Positions 43,828 to 51,651 are shown, numbered from the stretch's first letter. The stretch is 64,000 nt of DNA from Gammaproteobacteria bacterium (GCA_028285245.1 JANQPY010000016.1:1-64000); one strand, 5' to 3'. Program-made: numbers and translations. The notes: generated from the letters alone by a model not told the origin.

Positions 43828-44467
43828 CGAGCAGCTGAAACGCACTCGCAAGGAAGCCATTCGGGCTTTCCTGCTGGCGGCATCACTGGCGCTGGGTGCC
43901 TGCGCCGGCGGTCCCGCCAAGCGGGCCGAGCAGGGCGCTGAGACGGAAGCTGCCTATCCTCCGGCAGCCACAGACCGCTATGCGCGGGCCCTCGGCCTGA
44001 TGGACGCCGGCGACTACTCGCGCGCGCAGCGGGAGCTGGTCTTGCTGACCGAGAAGTTCCCCGACCTGGCCGGCCCATATCACAACCTGGCACTCATTGA
44101 AGCGGACAAGGGCAGCCCGGATAACGCGGCCGCTCTGCTCAAAGCGGCTCTGGAGCGCTGCCTGCGTTGCGCGGCGAGCTGGAACCAGTTGGGCATCCTG
44201 CACCGGCAAGCCGGACGTTTCGCTGAGGCGGAAGGCGCCTATCTGTCCGCAGTCGAGAATGAACCCGGCTACGCGCTGGCGCACTACAACCTGGGCGTGC
44301 TCTACGACCTTTATCAGCAGCGCCACGAACTCGCAGTTCAGCACTACGAGCGTTATGTCAGCTTGTCGGGCGACGCCGACGCCATCAAACAGGTCGACAA
44401 ATGGATCGCTGATCTCCGCCGGCGCCTGGCGGCGCCCCAGCGCGCGGCGCAGGCTGGAGAGCTGTGA
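43799..44467 (+). CDS. TPR lipoprotein
   Basis: A 222-residue lipoprotein (lipobox ALGAC, Cys35) with three to four TPR units from about residue 60 to 190 (ARALGLMDAGDYSRAQREL, NLALIEADKGSPDNAAALL, NQLGILHRQAGRFAEAEGAY, AHYNLGVLYDLYQQRHELAV). The frame starts with GTG at 43799, but the TTG at 43808 is better spaced from GAGAGGAG and may be the true start. It resembles the AglT/GltE-type TPR lipoprotein that accompanies TolQR-like motors. Confidence 0.85.
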   Translation: MRPLLHKSTNEQLKRTRKEAIRAFLLAASLALGACAGGPAKRAEQGAETEAAYPPAATDRYARALGLMDAGDYSRAQRELVLLTEKFPDLAGPYHNLALIEADKGSPDNAAALLKAALERCLRCAASWNQLGILHRQAGRFAEAEGAYLSAVENEPGYALAHYNLGVLYDLYQQRHELAVQHYERYVSLSGDADAIKQVDKWIADLRRRLAAPQRAAQAGEL

Positions 44468-44763
44468 TGCGCATGGCACTTACCGTGATCTTGCTCCTGC
44501 AGTCAGTGCTGGCCCTGGCGGAGGACGCTCCGGCTACGGCGGCAGATCCAGCCGCTCAGGACTTCCTGGAGCTAGACAGCTCGGCAGTGCGGGGCAATCA
44601 GGAACTGCCTCGGGTCCTGTCGATTGTGCCGTGGAAGGATCCGGCCATTGGGGACCTGGTGGGCAAGCCCGTGAACAGCCTGGTCGATGAGGTGCTGGCT
44701 CCCGTGGACCGTGAAGTGTTCCGCAGACAAACCGCTTATTTCGATCAATTGTATAGGGACTAG
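44464..44763 (+). CDS. Small exported protein of the envelope operon
   Basis: A 99-residue protein with a signal peptide (1-19, ending ALA) and an 80-residue mature part containing LPRVLSIVPWKDPAIGDL and EVLAPVDREVFRRQT. It starts in the stop of the TPR lipoprotein gene (GTGATG) and lies 65 bases before the TolQ-like gene. No family recognised. Its constant place between the TPR lipoprotein and the motor genes suggests a link between the two. Confidence 0.78.
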   Translation: MMRMALTVILLLQSVLALAEDAPATAADPAAQDFLELDSSAVRGNQELPRVLSIVPWKDPAIGDLVGKPVNSLVDEVLAPVDREVFRRQTAYFDQLYRD

Positions 44764-44828
44764 GGATCGATCCCGGGCGGCGCGGCCCGGCCAGGTCCTC
44801 CTCAAGTGCCGCCAGAAGGAGAGCAGGC

Positions 44829-45479
44829 ATGGAATTCTACTCAAGCATCGTGAGTTTCTTTCAGGACGGTGGGGTCTTCATGTACCCAATCGTCGTTGTG
44901 TTCGCACTGGGTTTTGCGATTTCCGTGGAGCGCTGGATCTTCCTGAGCAAGACCAGCCTCGGTAACCGCATGCTGTGGAAGAAGATCACGCCGTTCATCC
45001 AGGCCGGAAAGTTTCAGGAAGCAGTTGGCGTAACGTCCAAGTCGAAAGCTGCCATTGCCACGATACTGACCTACGGGCTGCATCGCATTAAGACGGCAGC
45101 GCGTCGCGATGACATCGAAAAGGCAATGGAAGAGAGCCTGATGGAAGTCATGCCGCGACTCGAGAAGCGCACGCATTACCTGGCCACGTTTGCCAATGTC
45201 GCGACGCTGCTGGGGCTGCTCGGCACGATTATTGGTCTGATCAATGCCTTCACCGCGGTCGCGGCTGCGAATCCAGCGGAGAAGGCCGATATGCTCTCGG
45301 CCAGTATTTCCGTGGCGATGAACACGACAGCCTTCGGCCTGATGGCCGCAATTCCGCTATTGCTGCTGCACACGGTGCTCCAGAGCAAGACCACGGAGAT
45401 TGTGGATAGCCTGGAAATGGCTTCAGTGAAGTTTCTGAATGCGATTGACGAGCGTCGCACCGAGGCCGCTGCCGCATGA
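44829..45479 (+). CDS. MotA/TolQ/ExbB proton channel protein
   Basis: A 216-residue inner-membrane protein with three helices (about 18-38, 120-143, 163-185), a cytoplasmic loop between the first two, and the family core TLLGLLGTIIGLINAF followed by SVAMNTTAFGLMAAIPLLLLH. It forms the stator pentamer that uses the proton motive force. AGAAGGAG lies 8 bases before the ATG. Its stop overlaps the next start (ATGA). It serves two following TolR/ExbD proteins and a TonB-like protein. Confidence 0.95.
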   Translation: MEFYSSIVSFFQDGGVFMYPIVVVFALGFAISVERWIFLSKTSLGNRMLWKKITPFIQAGKFQEAVGVTSKSKAAIATILTYGLHRIKTAARRDDIEKAMEESLMEVMPRLEKRTHYLATFANVATLLGLLGTIIGLINAFTAVAAANPAEKADMLSASISVAMNTTAFGLMAAIPLLLLHTVLQSKTTEIVDSLEMASVKFLNAIDERRTEAAAA

Positions 45480-45976
45480 GGAGTTCCTGGCGACGCCACC
45501 GGTCGAATGACCCGGCGGAGTTGAACATTACGGCCTTCATGAACCTGATGGTCATCCTGGTGCCGTTTCTGCTCATCACCGCCGTGTTCTCGCGCGTGGC
45601 GATTCTGGAGCTGAACCTGCCTTCGTCCGGGGAGCAGCAGGCTGAACTGCCGGAATCCATGCAGCTGGAAGTCATCGTGCGCGCGGACCGGATCGAGGTT
45701 GGCGAGCGCAACAGCGGCTTGCTGACGCGTCTGCCGAAGCAGTCGAAAGCTCACGACTACGCGGGACTCACCGAGTATCTGCAGCGCGTCAAGGCAGACT
45801 TCCCCGACAAGCTCGATGCGTCAATCCTGCTTGAGCCGGATGTGCCGTACGACGTGCTGGTGCAGGTGATGGATGCGGTGCGAGTGTTCGACGCGGAGCG
45901 CGACGGCGACACTTTCAAGGCCGAGCTGTTTCCGGAAATTTCCATCGGCGACGCACCTGTCATCAAGCGGAGCTAA
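45476..45976 (+). CDS. TolR/ExbD-like protein lacking the usual aspartate
   Basis: A 166-residue protein with one membrane helix (18-39) and a periplasmic ExbD-like domain (about 60-160). In ExbD and TolR the helix carries an essential proton-binding Asp; here the equivalent position in NITAFMNLMVILVPF is Asn23. The next gene keeps the Asp. It therefore may be a non-conducting partner in a mixed dimer. ATGA overlap with the TolQ-like gene shows tight coupling. Confidence 0.9.
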   Translation: MRSSWRRHRSNDPAELNITAFMNLMVILVPFLLITAVFSRVAILELNLPSSGEQQAELPESMQLEVIVRADRIEVGERNSGLLTRLPKQSKAHDYAGLTEYLQRVKADFPDKLDASILLEPDVPYDVLVQVMDAVRVFDAERDGDTFKAELFPEISIGDAPVIKRS

Positions 45977-45979
45977 GTC

Positions 45980-46516
45980 ATGCAGATGTCCAAGCGTGCC
46001 AAGCGAATGGAGCGGCGTAACGCACGCGGCAAGCGCGGCGTGGCGCTGAATCTCGTCTCGCTCATGGACATTTTTACCATCCTGGTGTTCTTCCTGTTGG
46101 TCAACTCATCCGACGTTGAGGTGTTGCCCAACTCCAAAGATATTCAGCTGCCCGAATCCATTGCTGACCAGAAGGCACGGGAAAACGTCATCGTGCTGGT
46201 CACGGATGAAAAAGTGCTGGTGCAAGGGCGCGAAGTGGCGAGCGTTAGTGAGATTGAAGCCGCTGGCGACCTGATCATTCCTGATCTGGAGGCAGCCCTG
46301 CGCGCGCAGAACGACCGGGTGCTGCGACGAGCCGATCAGGCTGAGATCCTGAGTCGCGAGGTCACCATCATGGGTGACCGGGAATTGCCCTACAGCCTGC
46401 TCAAGCGGGTGATGGCGACCTGCACCGCGGCCGACTACGGCAAGATTTCATTAGCCGTGCTGCGCCGGACACCACCGGCTGACGAAGGCCTGGTGGTCGC
46501 GAGTACGGCGGGCTAG
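45980..46516 (+). CDS. TolR/ExbD-like protein with intact aspartate
   Basis: A 178-residue protein: basic N-terminus, a membrane helix (24-43) with Asp30 in VSLMDIFTILVFFLLV, the canonical proton-binding position, and a periplasmic domain containing NVIVLVTDEKVLVQGREV. It lies three bases after the first ExbD-like gene. Together with the TolQ-like protein it should form the energised channel, with this subunit carrying the proton-relay residue. Confidence 0.93.
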   Translation: MQMSKRAKRMERRNARGKRGVALNLVSLMDIFTILVFFLLVNSSDVEVLPNSKDIQLPESIADQKARENVIVLVTDEKVLVQGREVASVSEIEAAGDLIIPDLEAALRAQNDRVLRRADQAEILSREVTIMGDRELPYSLLKRVMATCTAADYGKISLAVLRRTPPADEGLVVASTAG

Positions 46517-46522
46517 ACCGGC

Positions 46523-47467
46523 ATGATTCCCTACTACCGCACTTACGCACTGGCATGGGATACGTCGTTCGACCAGGACGACCAGTTTCGCGACATCCTC
46601 AAGCGCGTTTGTCTGACGGTACTGGCGCTCGCCATAGTACTCACTCTGTTGCCGGTGCCGGAGCTCGCTCGAGACCGCGTTGAGGAAGTGCCGGAACGCT
46701 TTGCGAAGCTGTTACTTGATCGCCCCAAACCGCCCCCGCCGCCGCCGGTGGTCCGGCAGCCGGAACCGGAGAAGCCCGAGCCGATCGAGAAAAAGCCGGT
46801 GGAGAAAAAGGCTGAGGTGAAGAAGCCGGAGCCAAAACCGGTCGTGGACAAAGCAGCAGAGGCACGCAAGAAAGCATCAGTCGCTGGCCTGCTGCCGTTC
46901 GTAGATCAGCTGAAGGATCTGCGCGACAACGAAGCGGTGGCAAGCGTGCGCAATCAGCGGAATCTTGCCGGTGCGGCAGGCTCAGCCGCGCGCGCTGAAC
47001 GCGCACTGATTACTTCACGGGCCGGAACCGCGAGCGGCGGGATTAACACCGCGGCCATGAGCCGGGATACCGGCGGTGCAGGTCTGGCTGGGCGCGAAAC
47101 AACAGAAGTTTCCAGCACGGTAGCCGGCCTAGATGCTCAGCGTCCTGAGGCCGACCGCGTGGGCGACACCAATCGTCCGGCGCGCAGCCGCGAAGAAATC
47201 GAGATGATCTTCGATCAGAACAAGGGCGCCATCTACGCGCTGTATAACCGAGCGTTGCGGCGTGATCCGGGCCTGCAGGGCAAGCTCGTGCTTCGCTTGA
47301 CCATTGAGCCCTCCGGCGCCGTCTCGCTGGTCGAGATTGTCTCCAGCGAGTTCGATGATGACGAACTGGAGCGCAAGCTTGTGCAGCGGATTAAGCTGTT
47401 CCGCTTTCTTGAGAAAGACGTCGCGCCCGTTACGACCACCAAGCCAATCGATTTCTTCCCCGCCTAG
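46523..47467 (+). CDS. TonB-like protein with AgmX/PglI-type C-terminal domain
   Basis: A 314-residue energy-transducing protein: cytoplasmic start, one membrane helix (about 29-46), a Pro/Lys/Glu-rich periplasmic stretch (68-110, with RPKPPPPPPVVRQP), a flexible Gly/Ala/Ser part, and a C-terminal TonB-like domain (222-312) with IEMIFDQNKGAIYALYNRAL and GKLVLRLTIEPSGAVSLVEI. The last resembles the AgmX/PglI C-terminal domain of the Myxococcus gliding machinery. It would carry energy from the channel to a partner across the periplasm. It ends the operon. Confidence 0.9.
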   Translation: MIPYYRTYALAWDTSFDQDDQFRDILKRVCLTVLALAIVLTLLPVPELARDRVEEVPERFAKLLLDRPKPPPPPPVVRQPEPEKPEPIEKKPVEKKAEVKKPEPKPVVDKAAEARKKASVAGLLPFVDQLKDLRDNEAVASVRNQRNLAGAAGSAARAERALITSRAGTASGGINTAAMSRDTGGAGLAGRETTEVSSTVAGLDAQRPEADRVGDTNRPARSREEIEMIFDQNKGAIYALYNRALRRDPGLQGKLVLRLTIEPSGAVSLVEIVSSEFDDDELERKLVQRIKLFRFLEKDVAPVTTTKPIDFFPA

Positions 47468-47546
47468 AGCGCCGACCGAAGGTTTTCCCGGACAGCGCTT
47501 TCAGCGCGCTGGTATCACGTGCTCGCAAGGCGTGCCTGGGCCGAGG

Positions 47547-48446
47547 CTAACGTTCGCTGCAGGACGACCCGTAGCGAAAACACGCATAGCAGCGATGATG
47601 GTTCAGCTGTATGCGCCGGCTCATGGCCTCAGTCAGGCTATTGCCCAGGTCATAGCTGGGGTCGTCATCCACCAGCGTGCAGGCGTACACGCGCATTTGC
47701 CCATCGATTTTGACCAGCATTTTGCTAAACGCGCACATGAATTCCCGGCGCGAATCTTCCGTCTGATAGCGCGTCATACAGTCTTCGGTGACCATTGGCG
47801 TTGAAGGCGCTGAGCCCGGGGTCGAGAAGTCGGGAAATGAGACGATTCGGTCCGCATCGCGCAGGCCCCGGCCCTTAAGCAGCGCCTGAAACTCGGCGTC
47901 AGCCGCTGCGCTGTTCTCATCTGGGCTCATCTGACGGGCGAGCGAGACGTGGAAGCCCAGGCCTTGCAACGCCGCCACACCCTGTAGTGCTTTCTCAAAC
48001 TGGCCGTCGCCGCGGCCCTCGTCATGCCGGGCTGCATCGACATAGTCGATGCTGATCCGGAAGCTCACGGGATGCTGTGTATCGCGTAGCCGTTCTATCT
48101 GGCGCAGCCGCTTCAGCACCGGATCTGTGCCGTTGGTCAGCACCAGGCAGGGGCGGCGCGCTGCAGCGTAGGCGAGGATATTGACAAAATCCTTAACGAC
48201 GAAGGGCTCGCCGCCGGTAAACGAAAACTGCTGCACGCCTAGTTCACAGGCCTCGTCAATGAACGGTTGTGCGTCGGCCAGCGTGATGCGCTGCAGGCGG
48301 TTGTCGCCTGGCTTGGATCCCTCCAGGCAAAACGGGCAGGCCAGGTTGCAGGCGGTGCCCGTGTGCAGCCACAGCTCATCGAGCGCATGCGGTTCAATGT
48401 AGCCGACGCGCTCGGTTGCAGGGGGAGTGATCAGGGATGTGGGCAT
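47547..48446 (-). CDS. Radical SAM protein of an arsenosugar-type cluster
   Basis: A 299-residue radical SAM enzyme with the cluster motif CNLACPFC (Cys33, Cys37, Cys40), the FTGGEPF segment and a barrel continuing to about 215. The C-terminal part has further cysteines (DCMTRY, FMCAF, VYACTL, CYACFRYGSSC), which may ligate one or two auxiliary Fe-S clusters, like a short SPASM domain. It is the last gene of a minus-strand operon with two glycosyltransferases. It does not look like the usual ArsS enzyme with its CNQxCxHC-type motif; substrate unknown. Confidence 0.85.
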   Translation of the reverse strand: MPTSLITPPATERVGYIEPHALDELWLHTGTACNLACPFCLEGSKPGDNRLQRITLADAQPFIDEACELGVQQFSFTGGEPFVVKDFVNILAYAAARRPCLVLTNGTDPVLKRLRQIERLRDTQHPVSFRISIDYVDAARHDEGRGDGQFEKALQGVAALQGLGFHVSLARQMSPDENSAAADAEFQALLKGRGLRDADRIVSFPDFSTPGSAPSTPMVTEDCMTRYQTEDSRREFMCAFSKMLVKIDGQMRVYACTLVDDDPSYDLGNSLTEAMSRRIQLNHHRCYACFRYGSSCSER

Positions 48447-49156
48447 GTGGCAGCCTTTCGGGCACTCAGTTTACGACGGTAAAACTTAGCAAGGGTTCCC
48501 GCCGGTACACCGGCCATGTAGGCGAGGGCCAGGATTCGGTTCATCAGAGATCGGCGCCACCAGCCCTCGCGCTCCCAGCGGCGCGGATCCACACCGATGG
48601 GCACGCTCAAACCGCGGAACCTGCCCTGCTGGCGCAGCCCTCGCACCAGTGCAACCTCCTCAAACAGCGGCTGACGGCTGAACCCTCCGGCTGCGACGTA
48701 AGCCGCGCGGGTAGCGAATATTCCCTGGTCTCCATAGGGCGTGCCGAACCGGCATCGCCAGTTGATCAGGTGCTCCAGCAGCGGCTTCGGCCAGCGCCGG
48801 CTACCTGTGAACCGAAAACAAAAATGCCCGCCGTCCGCGCCCTCCGCGAGTGCTGTGCGCACGGCGGTTGCCGCATGGTCGTCGGGTACAGCATCGGCAT
48901 GCAGAAACCACAGCCATTCCGCTTGCGTGGCATCCGCTCCGGCGGCCAGTTGATGGCCGCGGCAAAGCTTGCTCGTTATATAGGTGACGCCCGCGGCGTT
49001 AGCGACGTCTCTGCAGCGATCATCGTCCAGGCCATCGACGACAATGATCTCTTCGGGCGCGCCGCTTTGCTTGCGCAGAGTCCGCAACAACACCTCCAGC
49101 GGAGCGGCGTCGCCGGCAACGGGAATAACGGCGGCAAGCTCAGGCGCGTTGCTCAC
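48431..49156 (-). CDS. Glycosyltransferase family 2, arsenosugar-cluster type (TIGR04283-like)
   Basis: A 241-residue GT-A glycosyltransferase: ELAAVIPVAGDAAPLEVLLRTL opening, cut here as AAVIPVAGDAAPLEVLLRT, then EEIIVVDGLDDD, WLWFLHADAVPDD and the late FGTPYGDQGIFATRAAYVAAGG. This pattern is that of the family that travels with arsenosugar genes. Start overlaps the upstream glycosyltransferase stop (ATGA), and its end overlaps the radical SAM start by 16 bases. The C-terminal basic helix may contact the membrane. The sugar and acceptor are not known. Confidence 0.85.
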   Translation of the reverse strand: MSNAPELAAVIPVAGDAAPLEVLLRTLRKQSGAPEEIIVVDGLDDDRCRDVANAAGVTYITSKLCRGHQLAAGADATQAEWLWFLHADAVPDDHAATAVRTALAEGADGGHFCFRFTGSRRWPKPLLEHLINWRCRFGTPYGDQGIFATRAAYVAAGGFSRQPLFEEVALVRGLRQQGRFRGLSVPIGVDPRRWEREGWWRRSLMNRILALAYMAGVPAGTLAKFYRRKLSARKAATCPHP

Positions 49157-49845
49157 GCGGGGGAGCGATCTTCAAGGTTGAGCTGTTCGATCCAGCCCAT
49201 GAGTGCCCGCCGGCTCGGTCTGGGGTCATCGCGCAGCTCCAATTGCAGACGCAGCAGATCCGCCGGCAGGTCCACATCAAAACGCTGCTCGAGCAGCGTC
49301 ACGGACAATCCGGCGAGCCGGCATGCCCGTTCAAGCTGTTCCCCGAGCTTGTCTGTGCCCCAGTCAAGCGGGGCCAGATCCGGCCAGAGTTGGCGGGTCC
49401 CCATCAGTGTCACGCCGCCATCCTCAGCCGGTCCAAGCACAACGTCGGTTTGGCGCAACGCGAGCGCGGCGCTCTCCAGGTATTCAACATCCAGCGCGGG
49501 GGCATCGCTGCCAATGTAGAGACATTCGGTCTGTCCGCGCTGGTGCAGGGTGCTGTGCAAGGCTGCGATTCGCTCACCGAGATTCCCGCTTTGCTGCGGC
49601 ACGACGTCGCTCTCTCGAGCGAGCAGTCCACCCGCCCATTCGGCATCCAGCCTGTTCGCCGGGGCCACCACTACCGGGCCAGGCCACCCTTCGGCATCGG
49701 CGACAGCGCAATTCAGCAGCAGCTGTCCGCCCTTTGTCGTTGCAGCATCACCCAGCGCTTCGGCCAGCCGGCGTTTGCCAACGCCCGGGGCCGGTCGGCG
49801 GCACACTAGTACGAGCGCAGTCTGTTTAGTCCCGGTCGTTTCCAT
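49153..49845 (-). CDS. DUF2064/TIGR04282-like glycosyltransferase
   Basis: A 230-residue protein with a nucleotidyl/glycosyltransferase (GT-A-like) fold: ALVLVCRRPAPGVGKRRLAE, LYIGSDAPALDVEYLESA, and VVLGPAEDGGVTLMG are the hallmarks of the family named after arsenosugar clusters (TIGR04282). The ATG at 49845 is preferred; longer in-frame starts at 49908 and 49959 would run into the divergent methyltransferase promoter region. It is the first gene of the minus-strand operon. Confidence 0.85.
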   Translation of the reverse strand: METTGTKQTALVLVCRRPAPGVGKRRLAEALGDAATTKGGQLLLNCAVADAEGWPGPVVVAPANRLDAEWAGGLLARESDVVPQQSGNLGERIAALHSTLHQRGQTECLYIGSDAPALDVEYLESAALALRQTDVVLGPAEDGGVTLMGTRQLWPDLAPLDWGTDKLGEQLERACRLAGLSVTLLEQRFDVDLPADLLRLQLELRDDPRPSRRALMGWIEQLNLEDRSPA

Positions 49846-49974
49846 CGCCACATCAGCATAGCGCTGAGCGGAACCTTTCGCAGGCTCGGTGGCCTTAGGA
49901 AAAGTCATTGCCAGGCAGTGATACCCGGGCCATCGGGTATGCTGCCAGGCCACAGCCACGGGAGAGCTTGCAGC

Positions 49975-51018
49975 ATGCGCGCAGAAGTTCAGCGGTACTA
50001 CGGTGAAACATTGCAGTCCACGGCGGACTTAAAGACTACGGCGTGCTGCACGACCGATCCGATCTCGGCCGAAGTCAAAGCGATTCTCGCTGACATCCAC
50101 GACGAAGTGGTCACACGCTACTACGGTTGCGGGCTGGTTTTGCCGGAACTGTTGGCTGGCTCCCGCGTTCTCGACCTTGGTTGTGGCGCCGGGCGTGATG
50201 TCTATGTGCTGTCGCGCATGGTGGGCGAGCAGGGCCGTGTGGTTGGCGTAGACATGACGCCGGAACAGCTCGCCGTGGCGCGCCGCCACCAGCAGTATCA
50301 CGCCGACCGGTTTGGGTATTCAGCGTCAAATGTCGAGTTTCTCGACGGCGATATTGAGCAGCTTGAGCGCACGGGACTGGCTGACAATACCTTCGACCTG
50401 ATCGTCTCGAATTGCGTTATCAACCTCGCCACCGATAAGCGGGCCGTGCTCGACCAGGCCTGGCGACTGCTGGTCGCCGGCGGCGAACTCTATTTCGCGG
50501 ATATCTATGCTGACCGCCGCATTCCCGAAGATTTGCGGGCTGATCCTGTGCTTTACGGCGAGTGTCTGTCCGGTGCGATGTACTGGCGCGATTTTCTTGA
50601 GACCGCCCGGGCGGCCGGCTTTACGGATCCGCGTTTGGTTGAGTCGCGACCGGTGGATGTCTCTGAGCCGAAGCTGGCGAAAAAACTCGGCGATATTCGG
50701 TTTGTTTCCGCCACGTATAGGCTGTTTAAGGTCGGCGGCCTCGAGGCGGGCAGCGAGGACTACGGACTGTCAGTGATTTACCGGGGGACGGTACCGGGGC
50801 ACGCTGAACAACTGTCACTCGACGAACAGCATTGCTTCAAGGCCGGCGAAGAAGTAGCCGTTAGCGGCAATAGTTTTCGGCTCCTGGCCGCGAGCCGCTT
50901 CGCACCACACTTCGAATTCGACGGTGATTTCGAGACCCACCACGGCGGCTTTTCCGAGCGCGCCCAGGCTTCGCCCAGCTTTGCATCGGGGCCCTCCAGC
51001 GCGGCCAGCTGCTGTTGA
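49975..51018 (+). CDS. arsM: ArsM-like arsenite methyltransferase
   Basis: A 347-residue SAM-dependent methyltransferase, motif I VLDLGCGAGRDVYVLS near residue 66. Cysteines lie at 24, 52, 147 and 197; the gaps 24-52 (28) and 147-197 (50) equal those of the four conserved cysteines of characterised ArsM (44, 72, 174, 224), and the context NCVINL and GECLSGAMY also fits. It would methylate As(III). The C-terminal end (about 285-347) is an extension finishing in Cys-Cys. GGGAGAG lies 8 bases before the ATG. It is divergent from the glycosyltransferase operon. Confidence 0.87.
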   Translation: MRAEVQRYYGETLQSTADLKTTACCTTDPISAEVKAILADIHDEVVTRYYGCGLVLPELLAGSRVLDLGCGAGRDVYVLSRMVGEQGRVVGVDMTPEQLAVARRHQQYHADRFGYSASNVEFLDGDIEQLERTGLADNTFDLIVSNCVINLATDKRAVLDQAWRLLVAGGELYFADIYADRRIPEDLRADPVLYGECLSGAMYWRDFLETARAAGFTDPRLVESRPVDVSEPKLAKKLGDIRFVSATYRLFKVGGLEAGSEDYGLSVIYRGTVPGHAEQLSLDEQHCFKAGEEVAVSGNSFRLLAASRFAPHFEFDGDFETHHGGFSERAQASPSFASGPSSAASCC

Positions 51019-51158
51019 GCTGTCAGCCGTCCTTAGGATGGTCAGAGGCTTCCCGCGTGAAATTCATCTGAATTCTAAAAAATTTTTAACCTTTTGTTTT
51101 AAAAGGTAAAAATGGAGTCGACAACCGCCCGGTGGTCGCTCTGGACGGAGCCCGCGTC

Positions 51159-51187
51159 TTACCTAGAGAGAGGCGGTCGGGTATACT
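51159..51187 (+). promoter_or_regulatory. Promoter with no obvious gene downstream
   Basis: TTACCT (51159-51164) and TATACT (51182-51187) are 17 bases apart, followed by a GC-rich discriminator TCGCGG like those of other promoters in the window. No protein gene on this strand begins before 52480. Confidence 0.5.
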
Positions 51188-51411
51188 TCGCGGCGCTCCA
51201 AGCAGGTGGTTCTCTTCCGGCCATCAGAGCACAAATTAAGTGCCGGAACAGGGCTCGCCAGGGGCAATTTCTCAGCCCCCGCTGATCGTGCGCACGGTCA
51301 CCGGACTACAGATTGGTTTGTGCCAGGCGCCCTGTCGGCAGTGCCGCTGATATCCCGTGTCGGGGATAACCCTCAGCCAACTTTCGACCGGGCGCCCGGC
51401 CTTCCCTGCGG

Positions 51412-51530
51412 GAAGCCCCTCAGCCAGTCCGGCACTTCGTTATCGCTCCGCTCGCAATGCTCTTGTATTGCCGCATACATTCCGCTTTCTCGCGTCACGA
51501 TGCCTCGTTCCGAACTGGCTGAGGGGCTTC
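51412..51530. repeat. 119-bp palindromic element, copy 2
   Basis: The outer 17 bases GAAGCCCCTCAGCCAGT (51412-51428) recur perfectly inverted at 51514-51530. The inner arms match with some changes and close on TGTATTGCCGCATACA. The core TGTATTGCC with ATACATTCCG and the downstream GCCTCGT are shared with the element at 34665-34770. It lies in a non-coding stretch. Confidence 0.85.
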
Positions 51531-51626
51531 TTGGGCTGCCGGCGAGAACGGAAACATGTGAATAGCATGAGCCCAAGAAAAATGGGCGCGCTGAGCCGCG
51601 CAAAACGAAGTATCGGGTCGGCTGAA

Positions 51627-51646
51627 GGGCTTCAGGCCTGAAGCCC
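51627..51646. terminator. Perfect 20-bp palindrome, possible hairpin terminator
   Basis: GGGCTTCAGGCCTGAAGCCC is its own reverse complement. It begins five bases past the stop of the minus-strand gene at 51652, so it may end that transcript as a hairpin, although no T-run follows. It shares GAAGCCC with the ends of the neighbouring repeat. Confidence 0.45.
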
Positions 51647-51651
51647 CAGCG

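Larger units (their letters stand above)
51019..51651. other. 633-bp non-coding region with hairpins and a promoter
   Basis: No supported protein gene. In order: an AT-rich hairpin ACCTTTT-GTTTT-AAAAGGT (51089-51107), a promoter (51159-51187), about 220 bases of unassigned sequence, a CTTCCC-TGC-GGGAAG hairpin (51401-51415), the 119-bp palindromic repeat (51412-51530) and a perfect palindrome (51627-51646). The stretch 51190-51400 could be a small RNA transcript, but I do not recognise a known RNA family. An open frame at 51206-51565 runs through the repeat and is rejected. Confidence 0.45.

Noticed and set aside
48437-49519. 360-codon plus-strand frame across the glycosyltransferase genes
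   Set aside because: Both glycosyltransferases show overlapping ATGA coupling and family motifs on the minus strand.
51206-51565. 119-codon plus-strand frame in the non-coding region
   Set aside because: It reads straight through the palindromic repeat, has no ribosome-binding site and no recognisable pattern.
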